Assembly (NCBI RefSeq): GCF_024166365.1 | Contig: NC_064830.1 | Coordinates: 88,840,721-88,904,720, forward strand | Direction of reading: 5' to 3' | Length of the DNA stretch: 64,000 nucleotides | DNA from: Elephas maximus indicus | Taxonomy: Eukaryota > Chordata > Mammalia > Proboscidea > Elephantidae | Part shown: positions 36,958 to 48,458 of the stretch, piece by piece | Numbering within the stretch: the first letter of the stretch is position 1 | Layout: every line of letters starts with the position of its first letter | Notes under the pieces: generated by a model | Database searches by the model: none | What the model saw: only the letters and a program-made list of their open reading frames with translations | What the model was told of the DNA's origin: nothing | Made by a program: the position numbers and the translations under genes

Positions 36958-37405
36958 GAAGATACAAATTTGGAAGGGGGATGCTCTCCCCAAGGCTGGA
37001 ATTCAGGCCACATTGGACAGGAGTGGCTGCAACCCATTGAATGGATGGAGAAGTTTGCTGGGTTGTCCTGGGCCAGAGTTGATCCATAAGTGGCAGGGTG
37101 AGACTGGTGGCCAGGGAACCATAAGCAGGAAACCTTCCCATTGGGGTGCTGGTGTGCCAAGGCTGTCAGGAAGGGAACCACGGGCTGGAACTGACAAGCT
37201 GGAAGTGGAGCGGCACTGAGTATCCTATGCAGTGCTGGTTGCCACAGGCTGCATGAGTCCCAAAGAAGTACACAAGAACCAAGAAAAGCCCCTTCTTCCT
37301 GCGGCATTCCTCCAGTGCCCTCTGCTGGTAAAGGAGAAAAGTTCAAGACCCAGCTGTAGTATAGCAAGCAGGGCATTGAATGGATTTGGAGCTGAGAAGG
37401 AATCA
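36958..37405. other. Intergenic, unclassified
   Basis: GC-richer sequence with no gene-like signal. The phrase CATTCCTCCAGTGCCCTCTG suggests an old LTR-derived repeat, but I cannot assign it. Confidence 0.35.
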
Positions 37406-37407
37406 AT

Positions 37408-37462
37408 TGATAGGGTCCCTATGAGTCAAAATCAAATCAATGGCACACAACAGCAACACTGT
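37408..37462 (+). mobile_element. RTE/SINE 3'-tail fragment
   Basis: AGGGTCCCTATGAGTCAAAA then ATCAATGGCACACAACAGCA is an isolated BovB/RTE-type tail. Confidence 0.7.
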
Positions 37463-37524
37463 AGTAATAGTCATATTCTTCACCAGCATGTGCTTGCAGT
37501 AAAAACTAAATAACAACAACAACA

Positions 37525-37683
37525 AGAAAAACTTGTTGCCACTGAGTCCATTCCAACTCATAGGGACTTTATAGTACAGAGAGAACTGCCCCATAAGGTT
37601 TCCGAGGAGCAGCTGGTGCATTCCAGCTGCCAGCCTTTTGGTTAGCAGCTGTAGCTCTTAACCACTGCACCACCAGGGCTCCA
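37525..37683 (-). mobile_element. AFROSINE, short form
   Basis: Reverse complement: GGAGCCCTGGTGGTGCAGTG, GGCAGCTGGAATGCACCAG, tail with CTATGAGTTGGAATGGAC. Confidence 0.92.
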
Positions 37684-37949
37684 TAAACAAAATAAATGAA
37701 CCCATTTTAAGAATGTCCTTTTTGAAGCAGTGAAAATGATGAATTTTATTAAATCTCAACCCTTGAATGCATAGCTTTTTTTTTTCTTCACTTAGCCTGG
37801 ATGTTTAATTCAGAAGTAAATAGAAGAGTGGAGGAAAGTACATTCCCTTACGTGATTAAACAATCTTTGAATGGATCTGTGTCCCCATATGATATTGAAA
37901 GGACATGCTATATACCTTTTGGATTTACTGCTAAGCTTTGGAAAACTTT

Positions 37950-38335
37950 TTTTTTAATTGTATTTATTTTGTTGTTGAGAATATACAGAGCAAAACATAC
38001 ACCAATTCAACAGTTTCTACATGTACAATTCAGTGACATGGATTACATTTTTTGAGCTGTGCCACCATTCTCACCCTCCTTTTCTGAGGTGTTCCTGCCC
38101 CATTAACATAAACTCACTGCCCTCTAAGCTTCCTATCTAATTTTTCCAGTTGCTGTTGTCAATTTGATCCCATATCGATAATTCTTAAAAGAGGATAATG
38201 ATCAAGCAGACATTTTTTCAGTAGTTAAGCTAAACCATTGTTTGGTTTTAAGACTTCAGGGGATATTTCTGGATTAAGGTTTAACGATTATCTCAGGGCA
38301 GCAGTTTCAGGGGTTCATCCATGGATGACTTCTTG
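37950..38335 (-). mobile_element. LINE-1-like 3' end of a different subfamily
   Basis: It begins with poly(T) and reads GTTGTTGAGAATATACAGAG, ACCAATTCAACAGTTTCTAC, ATTAACATAAACTCACTGCC. This resembles an L1 3' UTR type distinct from the other copies in the window. Family assignment is tentative. Confidence 0.5.
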
Positions 38336-38491
38336 AACAGCCTTTCATCCTCATTTATTTTATCTATAAAGTTGGAGGCTAGGGATCGCCCCCTCAGAAG
38401 TGTCACAATGTGGGAAAGGCATAAATTTACCACGTACATGATATTTGTGGAAAGAAGCAAATACTTTGTGCTTCCCTATTTTAATATCACT

Positions 38492-38680
38492 AAGGAGCCC
38501 CGGTGGCACAGTGGTTAAAGCAATTGACTGCTAATTGGAAGGTTGGCAGTTTGAACCCCCCAGCTGCTCCATGGGAGGAAGATGTGGCGGTCTGCTTCTG
38601 TGGAGATGTACGGCCTTGGAAACCTGTGGGGTTGCCGTGAGTCAGAGTTGACTGAACGGCAGTGGGTTTGATTTGCTTTT
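38492..38680 (+). mobile_element. AFROSINE, long form
   Basis: GGAGCCCCGGTGGCACAGTG, GGTTGGCAGTTTGAACCCCC, long-form centre GGAGATGTACGGCCTTGG and tail GAACGGCAGTGGGTTTG. Confidence 0.93.
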
Positions 38681-39891
38681 TGGCATTATAAACCACTGGT
38701 GTATTAAATACGTTTCCTCCTTCTGAGTAAAGCGCAGTGAACCACAGAACATCGTGCACAGTGAAACTTGACAGAAGATTAAATTGGCAGAATACTAGGT
38801 TTTATGATTTTTGATGTGTTATGAAGTATTTCTAATAATGTCAGTCAAATGTTCCCAGTTTAATTATACATATCTTTTTAATACTTGGTGTCTCTAAACG
38901 GGAAGTACGGATAAAGCACTTCCGTTGCAACTGAAGTACAATGGCTATCTCAAGGAAAGGGACTTGTGAGATGGAGTTGTGAGCTGAACTAGCCAATTTT
39001 TCATGGAACACCAGTTTTATTTGGAAGAATGACTGAAAGAAATTATTATTATTCATATTTGGGTATCTGCAGACATTTTTTCAAAAGTGAACTAAGTGAG
39101 CTTGTCACATCAAGGAAAAAACTGACAGCTTGTTACCAATGATAAAATTTGAGTTTTCAAGTGAAAATTACTGTATCTACCATCATACGCCTGACGACTT
39201 CTCAACTTAAAGATTTTTTTCTGATGAGATTAGTAGTGAAATTCACAGATGGGACTTTTGTTAATGTGTAATGAAAAATGTCAACATTTGGGAGATCTGT
39301 GTAACTCAGTGAACCAGTATTTTTTAAGTGACCAACATGTAATACTATAAAATAATGCATAAGGGGAAATAATGCACAAAGAACTAGACCAATGAATTTT
39401 AATGTAACAGTATGAAATATTCATTGATATGATTTTCCACCCCACATTTTTTTATTGTGCTTTAAGTGAAAGTTTAAAATTCAAGTCAGTTTCTCATACA
39501 ATTATGTGACCCTAGTTGCTCTCCCTATACTGTGACAGCACACTCCTCCTTTCCACCCTGTATTTCCCATATCCATTCAACCAGCTCCTGTCCCCCTCTG
39601 CTTTCGCATCTCACCTCTAGACAGGAGCCGCCCATTTATGTATCTACTTGAGCCAAGAAACTCTTCACCAGCATCATTTCATGTCTTATATTCAGTCTAA
39701 TCTTTGAAGAGTTGGCTTTGGAAATGATTTTACTTCTGAGCTGAGTCCGGAGGCCATCTCTTCTGGGGTCCCTCCAGTCTCAGTCAGACCATTAAGTCTG
39801 GCCTTTTTACTAGAATTTGAGTTCTACACCCCACTTTTCTCCTGCTCCATCAGGGACTCACTGTTTTGTTCCCTGTTAGGGAAGTCATTTG

Positions 39892-40062
39892 GAAACCCTG
39901 GTAGCATAGTGGTTAAGTGCTACGGCTGCTAACCAAAGGGTCGGCAGTTCGAATCTGCCAGATGCTCCTAGGAAACTCTATGGGGCAGTTCTACCCTGTC
40001 CCATAGGGTCGCTATGAGTCAAAATCGACAGCACTGGGTTTTTTTTTTTTTTTTTTTGGTTT
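39892..40062 (+). mobile_element. AFROSINE, short form, with long T tail
   Basis: GGAAACCCTGGTAGCATAGT, GTCGGCAGTTCGAATCTGCC, GCTATGAGTCAAAATCGACA, then a run of 21 T at about 40039-40059. Flanks TTAGGGAAGTCAT and TTAGGGCGGTCATT look like its target duplication in the L1 3' UTR. Confidence 0.93.
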
Positions 40063-40904
40063 TTAGGGCGGTCATTGGTGGTAGCCAGGCACCATCTACT
40101 TCTTCCGGTCTCAGGCTCATGGAGTCTCTGGTTTATGTGGCCCTTTCTTTCTCTTGGGCTCATATTTTCTTCGTGTCTTTGGTGTTCTTCATTTTCCTTT
40201 GCTCCAGGTAGGTTGGGACCAATTGGTGCATCCTAGATAGCCGTTTGTTAGCTTTTAAGACCCCAGATGCCACTCAGCAAAGTGGGATGCAGAACATTTT
40301 CTTAATAAACTTTGTTATGCCAATTGATTTAGATGTCCCCTGAAACCATGGTCCCCAGACCCCTGCCCCTGCTACTCTGTCCCTCGAAGTGTTTGGTTGT
40401 ATTTAGGAAACTTCTTAGCTTTTAGTTTAGTCCAGTTGTACTGACTTCCCCTATATTGTGTGTTGTCCTTCCCTTCACCTAAAATAATTCTTACCTACTA
40501 TCTAGTTAGTGAATGCTCCTCTCCCTCCTCCCCACCCTCATAACCATCAAAGGATGTTTTCTTCCATGTTTAAACCTTTTCTTGAGTTCTCATAATAGCG
40601 GTCTCCTACAATATTTGTCCTTTTGTGACTGACTAATTTCACTCAACATAATGCCTTCCAGATTCATCCACGTTATGTTTTGAAGATTCATTGTTGTTCT
40701 TTATCGTTGCGTAGTATTCCATCGTGTTAATATGCCATAATTTGTCCATTCATCTGTTGATGGGCACCTAGGTTGTTCCATATTTTTGCTATTGTAAATA
40801 GTGCTACAATGAACATGGGTATATATATACCTATTCGTGTGATGGCTCTTATTTCTCTAGGATATATTCCAAGGAGTGGGATTGCTGGATTGTATGGTAG
40901 TATC

Positions 40905-41580
40905 TTCTTTTTTATTATTATTGTGCTTCAAGTGAAAGTTTACAAATCAAATCAGTCTCTCACACAAAAATTTGTGTATACCTTGCTATATACTCCTAGT
41001 TGCTCTCCCACTAATGAGAGAGCACACTCCTTCTCTCCACCCTGTATTTCTGTGTCCATTCAGCCAGCTTCTGTCCCCTTCTGCCTTCTCATCTCCCCTC
41101 CAGACAGGAGCTGCCCACATAGTCTCATGTGCTTTCTTGATCCAAGAAGCTCACTCTTCATCAGTATCATTTTCTTATAGTCCGGTCTAATCCCTGTCTA
41201 AAGAGTTGGCTTTGGGAATGGTTCCTATCTTGGGCTAACAGAAGGTTTGGGGACCATGACCTCCACGGTCCTTCTAGCTCAGTCAGACCATTAAGTCTGG
41301 TCTTTTTATGAGAATTTGAGGTTCTCCTGCTCCCTCAGGGATTCTCTGTTGTGTTCCCTGTCAGGGCAGTCATCAGTTGTAGCCGGGCACCATCTAGTTC
41401 TTCTGGTCTCAGGCTGATGTAGTTTCTGATTTATGTGGCCCTTTCTGTTTCTTGGGCTCATAATTACCTTGTGTCTTTGGTGTTCTTCATTCTCCTTTGC
41501 TCCAGGTAGGTTGAGACCAATTGGTGCATCTTAGATAGCCGCTTGCTAGCGTTTAAGACCCCAGACGCCACTCTCCAAAA
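40905..41580 (-). mobile_element. LINE-1 3' UTR fragment nested in LINE-1
   Basis: A second reversed L1 3' UTR starts at TTTTTTATTATTATTGTGCT and ends near TTTAAGACCCCAGACGCCAC, inside the ORF2 region of the L1 at 39451-42629. Roughly 190 bp of ORF2 expected at the junction is missing, and I see no target duplication. Confidence 0.75.
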
Positions 41581-43135
41581 TGGGACTCATTGCAGTTTTG
41601 ATTTGCATTTCTCTAACAGGTAATGAGTGTGAGCATTTTCCCATGTCTTTGTTAGCTGCCTGAATGTTTTCTTTGGTGAAGTGTCTGTTCATATCCTTTG
41701 CCCATTTTTTAATTGGGTTATTTGTTTTTTTGTTGTTGAGGTTTTGCAGTATTTTGTAGATTTTAGAGATTAGACACTGACTGGATTTGTTGTAGCCAAA
41801 AATTTTTTCCCAGTCTGTAGGCTGTCTTTTTACTCTTTTGGTAAAGTCGTTGGATGAGCATAAGTGTTTGATTTTTAGGAGCTCCCAGTTATCTAGTTTC
41901 TCTTCTGGCATTTGTGCATTATAAGTAATGTTTTGTATACTGTTTATGTAATGTGTTAGGGTTCCTAATGTTGTCCCTACTTTTTCTTCCATGATTTTTA
42001 TCATTTTAGATTTTATATTTAGGTCTTTGATCCATTTTGAATTAGTTTTTGTGCCTGGTGTGAGGTCTGAGTCTTGTTTCATTTTTTTTTGCAGATGAAT
42101 ATCCAGTAATGCCAGCACTGTTTGTTAAAGAGACTGTCTTTTCCCCGATTAATGGACTTAGGGCCTTTGTCAATTATCATTTGCTCATAAGTGGATGAAT
42201 TTATGTCTGGATTCTCAATTCTGTTCCATTGGTCTATGTATCTATTGTTGTACCAGTACCAGGATGTTCTGACTACTGTGGCGGTATAATATGTTCTAAA
42301 ATCAGGTAGTGTGAGGCCTCCCACTTTGTTCTTCTTCTTCAGTAATGCTTTACTTATCCGGGGTCTCTCTTTTTCCATATGAAGTCGGTGATTTGTTTCT
42401 CCATCTCATTAAAAAATGCCATTGGAATTTGGATCGGGATTGCATTGTATCTATAGATTGCTTTGGGTAGAACAGACATTTTCACAATGTTGAGTCTTCC
42501 TATGAGCAAGGTATGTTTTTCTACTTATGTAGGTCTCTTTTGGTTTCTTGCACTAGTGTCTTGTAGTTTTATTTGTGTAGGTCTTTTACATCTCTGGGTA
42601 GATTTATTCCTAAGTATTTTATCTTCTTGCCACCCCACATTTTAAACTAATCTTTAAAAAACAACTACCTATCAGATTTTGGTGTAGTATCAGAGAACTA
42701 TACCCATGATTATCTGAAAAATACTTTTCTGTTTCCCAAATACATGTCTGTATGAGGCTGGATTTTCTTCATATAATTCAATCAGAACAACATATCACAA
42801 CAGATTGAATATAGAAGCAGATATGAGAATCCTGCTGTCTTCTATGAGGCCAGATGTGAAAGAGATTTGCAAAAATGTAAAACAAGCTACACTTCTTGCT
42901 AAAATTGTTTTGGAAAATACAGATTTGTTTTTTCATTAAAGACCTTGTTACTTATGTTAACACATAATTAGTTTATTATTATTATCAAGTGATAGTTCAC
43001 ATTTAAACTAATTCTCAGTTTTCATGTATAACAGGATAAAATCGATAGATAAAACCTATATAAACTAAAGCTCGTTGGGGTCTTCAATAATTTTTAAGGG
43101 TATAAAGGTGTCCTGAGATAAAAAAAAAAATGTGA

Positions 43136-45210
43136 GATAGCAAAGTGACAATTAGCACCGTGCCTGGAAGCTTTCAATAAATGTAGGCTGAACTGAAGGA
43201 ATTTTAAGAAGTCAGAATTTTGATGTGGCAATTGGAGAGCAGTTTCCTTCTAGAGGAGGGGGTGGAGTAGACGGCAGTTAAAGGTTGAAGAGAGAGATGG
43301 AGCTTCGGGAGAGGATGCGGCCTATGGGAACTAGTCTCTGTAAGTTTACAGTAAACCAAAGGAAAGAGAGAAGGTAGAAGCTAGAGCAGTAACTCAGAGT
43401 TGGGAGAATACTTTTTACAGTGAAAAAATTTCAACTGCTCATTTTTATAGGCCAGTGGAGAATGAGAAATTGACAATAAAGAAGTTATCTTGCAAACACC
43501 TCGCCAGACCTTCTCTCAGTAACCATCTCCTAGGTCCTTTCCATCCTCTGCATCTTCTCTGAACTCTTCATGGGCCTTTTCCATATTTTCTTTGACCGTT
43601 GACCTCTGCAATCTCTATAAACTGCTTTGTGCTTTTTCTGAACTTCAACCACTGAACCTGTTGCTCCAGGGCTGGGTTGACCACATTCCAGGTAAGTTAG
43701 CTCCCTTTGGTCTTAGGGCTATAGGGTCAGGCTTAGAGCAGCTCCAGGTCACAGGTGCCATCCACGTTCTCTTTGGGGAACCCAGCACTGATCGCCACTA
43801 AATGCTCCTTTCTGTCCCACAGTCAGCAGGCCTGAAGGCCTTCACTGCATAGAAATCTTTGAAGTGGCAGAGGAGAGTGATCTTCTCCCCTGGAGATACT
43901 TGGATGGGAGCAAGAAGATATGGTCGGGGGCAGCTAGAGGAGTATGAGAGAGAGGAAGATGGACTATTACTAATAATTACTAATAAACATTTCCATCAAT
44001 TTGTCTGGGACCTACTATCTCAGGTGAAGGCAACTCAAGAAGTAGATTTATGGGGAAGTTGAGGGTAATGGTGACAAGGACCTAAAAGCTGGGGAGTGGC
44101 CAGCCCTAAGAAATATCTCATCTTGGGGATAATTAAGAGGCCTTAAGGGAAAATAGTAAAGGAAACCAGAGGGATTTTAGGAGCAAGGGGAGGCCCTCTC
44201 ACCCCTGCCCCAGAAGAGGGTCTTGGCTGTGCTGCTCCTCACTTCATAGGCCATGCTGAAGCTGCAGAGACCTGCATCCCTCGCTGCATTCTGGGTATCA
44301 ACAGGGAAGCATTGTCCAGAAAGGCCTCTGCCTTGGGAATAGAACCTGAAGGGGAGGCCTCTTCAGAAAATTCCTCCTCCTCCTCCTCACAATATTGGAC
44401 CAAAACATGTCTGACTGGGGCCTAACATCATACCTGGAGTAAACCAGATCAATGATGTCTCCTATGCTGAAGCCACAGGTAAGCAGTGCAGAGGAGGGAG
44501 GTGCTTATGAGACCCATGATGGGGGCTCTGTATAGATCTACAAGTGGGGAGCCTAAAAGGGAGGGAGGGATAATGGAATAAGTCAGGGGAAAGAAGAAAA
44601 AAGAGACAGGTTGAAGATGAACCATGGGCCATAAAGGCAGAAAAATGAGGAGAATGAGAGAGAGAGAGGACATAGAATTGCAAGGAGACAAAGAGGGAGA
44701 GAGAGTGCAAGTTAGAATCTGTTCAGGATTTTAACTTCAAAACCTGAAGAGAGAGACTGAGAGGGAAGGTAACCACAAAGTGTTTATATGTGCCAAAGTC
44801 TAAGTGCCCCCAGGGCTGGCGGGAATGGAGCCAGGTAAAATGAGCGCTACGCACTGCACAGGCTGAAGATGCGTGGCAAGAATACTCACTTTCAGAGCTG
44901 ATTATACAAAAGAGTAGGGTTTCTTAGGTGGGGTAAAAAATCATACCTTCATTGTCACTAACCTCTAACTGATATTTACCATTTCTTTCAATTACGAATG
45001 AGGTCAATAAACTATAGTAGTATTAGCAGTACCTGTGACTTTGTCACCAATAGGAATCAAAGATATTTTTTGCAGCACCACTATTGCTGCAGATATCTTA
45101 AAATGTTTTTCACAGTCATCACATATTGCATGAAACTACAGCAGTTACTGGACCTTCTACTAGATTGCAGGTGATCACAGTCTCCTGAGAGATAGCTAGC
45201 AATTGTCTAG
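43136..45210. other. Largely repeat-free intergenic island
   Basis: About 2 kb with little recognisable repeat, unusual in this half of the window. 43146-43200 resembles an L2 or MIR end (GCACCGTGCCTGGAAGC, CAATAAATGTAGGCTGAAC). Consensus-like splice donors occur at 43691 (ATTCCAG|GTAAGT) and 44478 (GCCACAG|GTAAGC), but no convincing gene model joins them. 44385-44397 is a short CCT run. Confidence 0.4.
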
Positions 45211-45214
45211 CAAT

Positions 45215-45604
45215 GTTTCTCTGTTGGTACTGGAGGAAGGTCCTTGTTATCAACCTTTCTCTGGTCTAGGAGCTTCTCAGCACAGGGATCCCGGGTCAAA
45301 AGTATGTGCTCTGCTCCTGGCTCTGCTTTCTTGGTTGTAGGAGGTCCCCTGTCTGTTTGTGTCTCTCTTTTATATCTCAAAAGAGATTGACTCACAATAC
45401 AATCTAATCTTGTAAATTGAGTCCTGCCTGGTTAACTTAACTGCCTCTAATCCTGTCTCAGTAACATCATAGAGGTAGGATTTACAACACATAGGAAAAT
45501 CACATCAGATGACAAAATGGTGGACAATCACACAATACTGGGAATCATGGCCTAGCCAAGTTGACACACATTTTGGGGGGACACAATTCAATCCATAACA
45601 GATA
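45215..45604 (-). mobile_element. MaLR-type solo LTR, 3'-truncated
   Basis: Reversed LTR matching those at 34959 and 36428: GGAGGAAGGTCCTTGTTATC, GGAGCTTCTCAGCACAGG, ACAATACTGGGAATCATGGC, ACACAATTCAATCCATAACA. The end containing the polyadenylation region of the LTR is missing. Confidence 0.8.
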
Positions 45605-45605
45605 G

Positions 45606-46765
45606 ATATCCTAGACATTAGTAAGCAGAAATGGACAGGTAGTGGCCATTTTGCACTGGACAATTATGGTGTTTACCTGTGTTTTATTGAGTATGCAAAG
45701 GCATTCAACTGTATGGATCATAATAAATTACGGATAACTCTGTGAAGAATGAGAATTCCAGAACACTTAGTTGTGCTCATAACGAACCTGTACACAGGCC
45801 AAGAGGCAATTTTTCGAACAGAATAAGGGGATACCGTGTGGTTTAAAATCAGGAAGGGTGTGTGTCAGGGTTGTAGCCTTTCACCATACTTACTCAATCT
45901 ATATGCTGAGCAAAGAGACAGAAGCTGGACTATATAAAGAAGAATGTGGCATCAGGATTGGAGGAAGATTCATTAACAACCTGTGATACGCAGATGACAC
46001 AACCTTGCTTGCTGAAATTGAAGAGGACTTGTAGCACTTTCTGATGAAGATCAAAGACTGTAGCCTTCAGTATGGATTGCACCTCAACATAAAGAAGACA
46101 AAATCCTCACAACTGGACCAATAAGCAACATGACGATAAATGGAAAAAACACTGAAAGGATTTCATTTTACTTGGATCCACAATCAATGCCCATGGAAGC
46201 AGCAGTCAAGGAATCAAACAACATATTGCATTAAGCAAATATGCTGCAAAAGGCCTCTTTGAATTGTTAAAAAGCAAAGATGTCACTTTGAAGACTAAGG
46301 TGTGCCTGACTCAAGCCATGGTGTTTTCAATTGCCTCATATGCATGCAAAAGTTGGATGATGAATAAAGAAGACCAAAGAAGAACTGATGCCTTTGAATT
46401 ATGGTGTTGGTGAAGAATATTGAATATACCATGGAGTGCCAGAAGAGCAAACCAGTCTATCTTGGAAGAAGTACAGCTAGAATGTTCCTTAGAAGCAAGG
46501 ATGGCCAGACTTCGCCTCAAGTACTTTGGACATGTTATCAGGAAGGACCGATCCCTGAAGAAGGACATCATGCTCAGTGAGGTAGAGCGTCAGCAAAATA
46601 GAGGAAGACCCGCAATGAGATGGATGCCAAAGTTGCTGCAGCAATGGGCTCAAGCAAAGCAATGATTGTGAGGATGATGCAAGATCAGGCAGTGTTTTGT
46701 CCTGTTGTACGTAGGATTGATGTGAACTGGAACTGACTGAATGGCACCTAACAACAGTGCTTAAA
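45606..46765 (+). mobile_element. BovB/RTE LINE, 5'-truncated, with broken RT ORF
   Basis: Translation in shifting frames gives reverse-transcriptase blocks: YAKAFNCMDHNK, then a YADDT catalytic motif at about 45984-45998 preceded by a stop. The C-terminal part at 46420-46665 reads MNIPWSARRANQSILEEVQL then KYFGHVIRKDRSLKKDI. The 3' tail is GAACTGGAACTGACTGAATG then GCACCTAACAACAG. Several stops and shifts make it inactive. Confidence 0.88.
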
Positions 46766-46839
46766 CAGCATTTTGCTTTTTACAATTTGTGTTATCGTGG
46801 ATCTTGTTAAATCTTAGGGTGTATCAGTGGCCTAGCCAC

Positions 46840-46980
46840 AGTCCCAAAGAAACTGAAGCTCAGAAAGTTTGAGAGAGATCTGGTCTAGATCACACATGCA
46901 CAGATCTGGTGAAAGAGGAACCAAAACCGGGTTCTGGTCCCGCATCTCTGACACTACTCTGTTCTTCCTATCTACTGGGT
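46840..46980 (-). mobile_element. MIR SINE
   Basis: The + strand has AAGAAACTGAAGCTCAGAAA, GATCTGGTGAAAGAGGAACC and TCCCGCATCTCTGACACTAC, the reversed MIR core. Confidence 0.62.
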
Positions 46981-46984
46981 TGTC

Positions 46985-47603
46985 ACCAGCCCAGGAATGG
47001 GAAATCAGCCATGGAGAGTATTACATATGAGTGTGCTCGATGCACGAAACCTCTTGAGATCTCTGCCTGTTCTATGCGCATTGACAGAAGGAACTCTGAG
47101 GGCATGCTACCTCTGAGGGAGAGTTGATCACACACAATCCCTCAAACCATCCCGCTCTCAGGATGTGACAAAAGAATAGCATCCAGCCCAAGCTCACAGC
47201 CTTCTTCCTTCCTTTGCAGTGATCTATATCCCCTCTTAATTACAGCAAGATCATAGCACAAACACATTCAGCTTTTGTGAATTCCACTATGGGTGTTCAG
47301 CAGAGAGAGAGAGAGGAATTAAATAGTGTTGAATGGTCCACCAGCCAGTCCACTGAATGAACCCATGCCTGGAATGAGAGATAGTGAATATGTGAATCTA
47401 TAGTTTTTTCATTCTTAGTAGCCATATAAAACTCATCATGTGAGTATCTTTAAGATGTGTGTAAGTCAACTACTTCAACACATGCATAACTATGATCCAA
47501 AGTTGTAGGTAAAATTAATATTATTGAATTAACTTTCTCTGAGTAACATCCTGAATCTGAGCTTTTTTTCCCAAAACTTTTGAATTTTAGCTACGCTCAA
47601 ATT
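46985..47603. other. Intergenic, nothing recognised
   Basis: No gene or clear repeat identified; a short (GA)n tract lies at about 47300-47313. Confidence 0.5.
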
Positions 47604-47605
47604 CA

Positions 47606-48458
47606 TTTGTTGTTGTTAGGTGCCAATGAGCCAGTTCCAACTCACAGATGACCTCACATACAACAGAAACACCGCCCGGTCCTGCGCCATCCTCACAATT
47701 GTTGCTATGCTTTAGCCCATCATTGTGGCCACTATGTCAATCCATCTCATTGAAGGTCTTCCTTTTTTTCGCTGACCCTCCGCCTCACTGAGCGTGATGT
47801 TGATGTCCTTCTCTGGGGATCGGTCCCTCTGGTAACATGTCCAAAATACACGAGACAAAGTCTAGCCATCCTTGCTTCTAACGAGCATTCTGGCTCTACT
47901 TCTTCCAAGACAGACTTATTTGTTCTCTTGGCACTCCGTGGTATATTCAATATTCTTCACCAACACCATAAATCAAAGGCATCAATTCTCCTTTGGTCTT
48001 CCTTATTCATCATCCAACTTTCACATGCATATGAGGTGACAGAAAATATCATGGCTTGAGTTAGTCTTCAAAGTGACATCTTTGCTCTCTAACACTTTAA
48101 AGAGGTCTTTTGTAGCATGTTTGTCTAATGCAATATGTCATTCGATTTTTGACTGCAGCTTCCATTTGGTGTTGATTGTGGATTCAAGTAAAATGAAATC
48201 TTTGATAACTTCAATCTTTTCTGCATTTACCATGATGTTGCTTATTGGTCCAGTTGTGAAGATTTTGTCTTGTTTATGTTGAGGTACAATCCATACTGAA
48301 GGCTATATAGTCTTTGATCTTCATCAGTAAGTGCTACAAGTCCTCTTCGCTTTTAGCAAGCAAGTTTGTGTCATCTGCATATCACAGGTTGTTAATGAAT
48401 CTTCTTCCAATCCTGATGCTGCATTCCTCTTCTTATTGTCCAGCTTCTCAGATTATTT
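47606..48458 (-). mobile_element. BovB/RTE LINE, 5'-truncated, - strand
   Basis: Reversed RTE from its 3' tail (GTTGTTAGGTGCCAATGAGC at 47615) through the C-terminal region (the - strand peptide at 47950 begins MNIPRSAKRTNKSVLEEVEP) to the RT core near 48380-48458 (TGCATATCACAGGTTGTTAA). It ends where a + strand RTE begins. Confidence 0.85.

Larger units (their letters stand above)
39451..42629 (-). mobile_element. LINE-1, 5'-truncated, inserted in the hAT element
   Basis: Reversed 3' UTR starting at a poly(T), then the ORF2 end and ORF2 middle (41590-42620, encoding [19 protein letters not shown] and [19 protein letters not shown] on the - strand, with broken frames). CCACCCCACATTTT at 39437-39450 is repeated exactly at 42630-42643. 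It holds an AFROSINE (39892-40062) and another L1 3' end (about 40905-41580). Confidence 0.88.
38690..43135 (+). mobile_element. hAT-family DNA transposon remnant split by LINE-1
   Basis: Two separated blocks form one element. 39080-39436 contains GTGAGCTTGTCACATCAAGG and GACTTCTCAACTTAAAGATT. 42644-43135 contains a stretch still open on the + strand at about 42742-42890 encoding CLYEAGFSSYNSIRTTYHN then RLNIEADMRILLSS, the hAT C-terminal dimerisation domain. It ends with TTTTTAAGGGTATAAAGGTG. The break is an L1 at 39451-42629. The portion before about 39060 is less certain. The transposase is dead. Confidence 0.65.

Noticed and set aside
36599..37406. 180- and 169-codon - strand frames
   Set aside because: They cross from LTR into unclassified repeat sequence, with no recognisable domain.
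44180..44480. Candidate immune-receptor-like or SH3-like exon
   Set aside because: Short translated phrases on either strand looked suggestive, but splice borders and frames could not be joined and no domain is clear.
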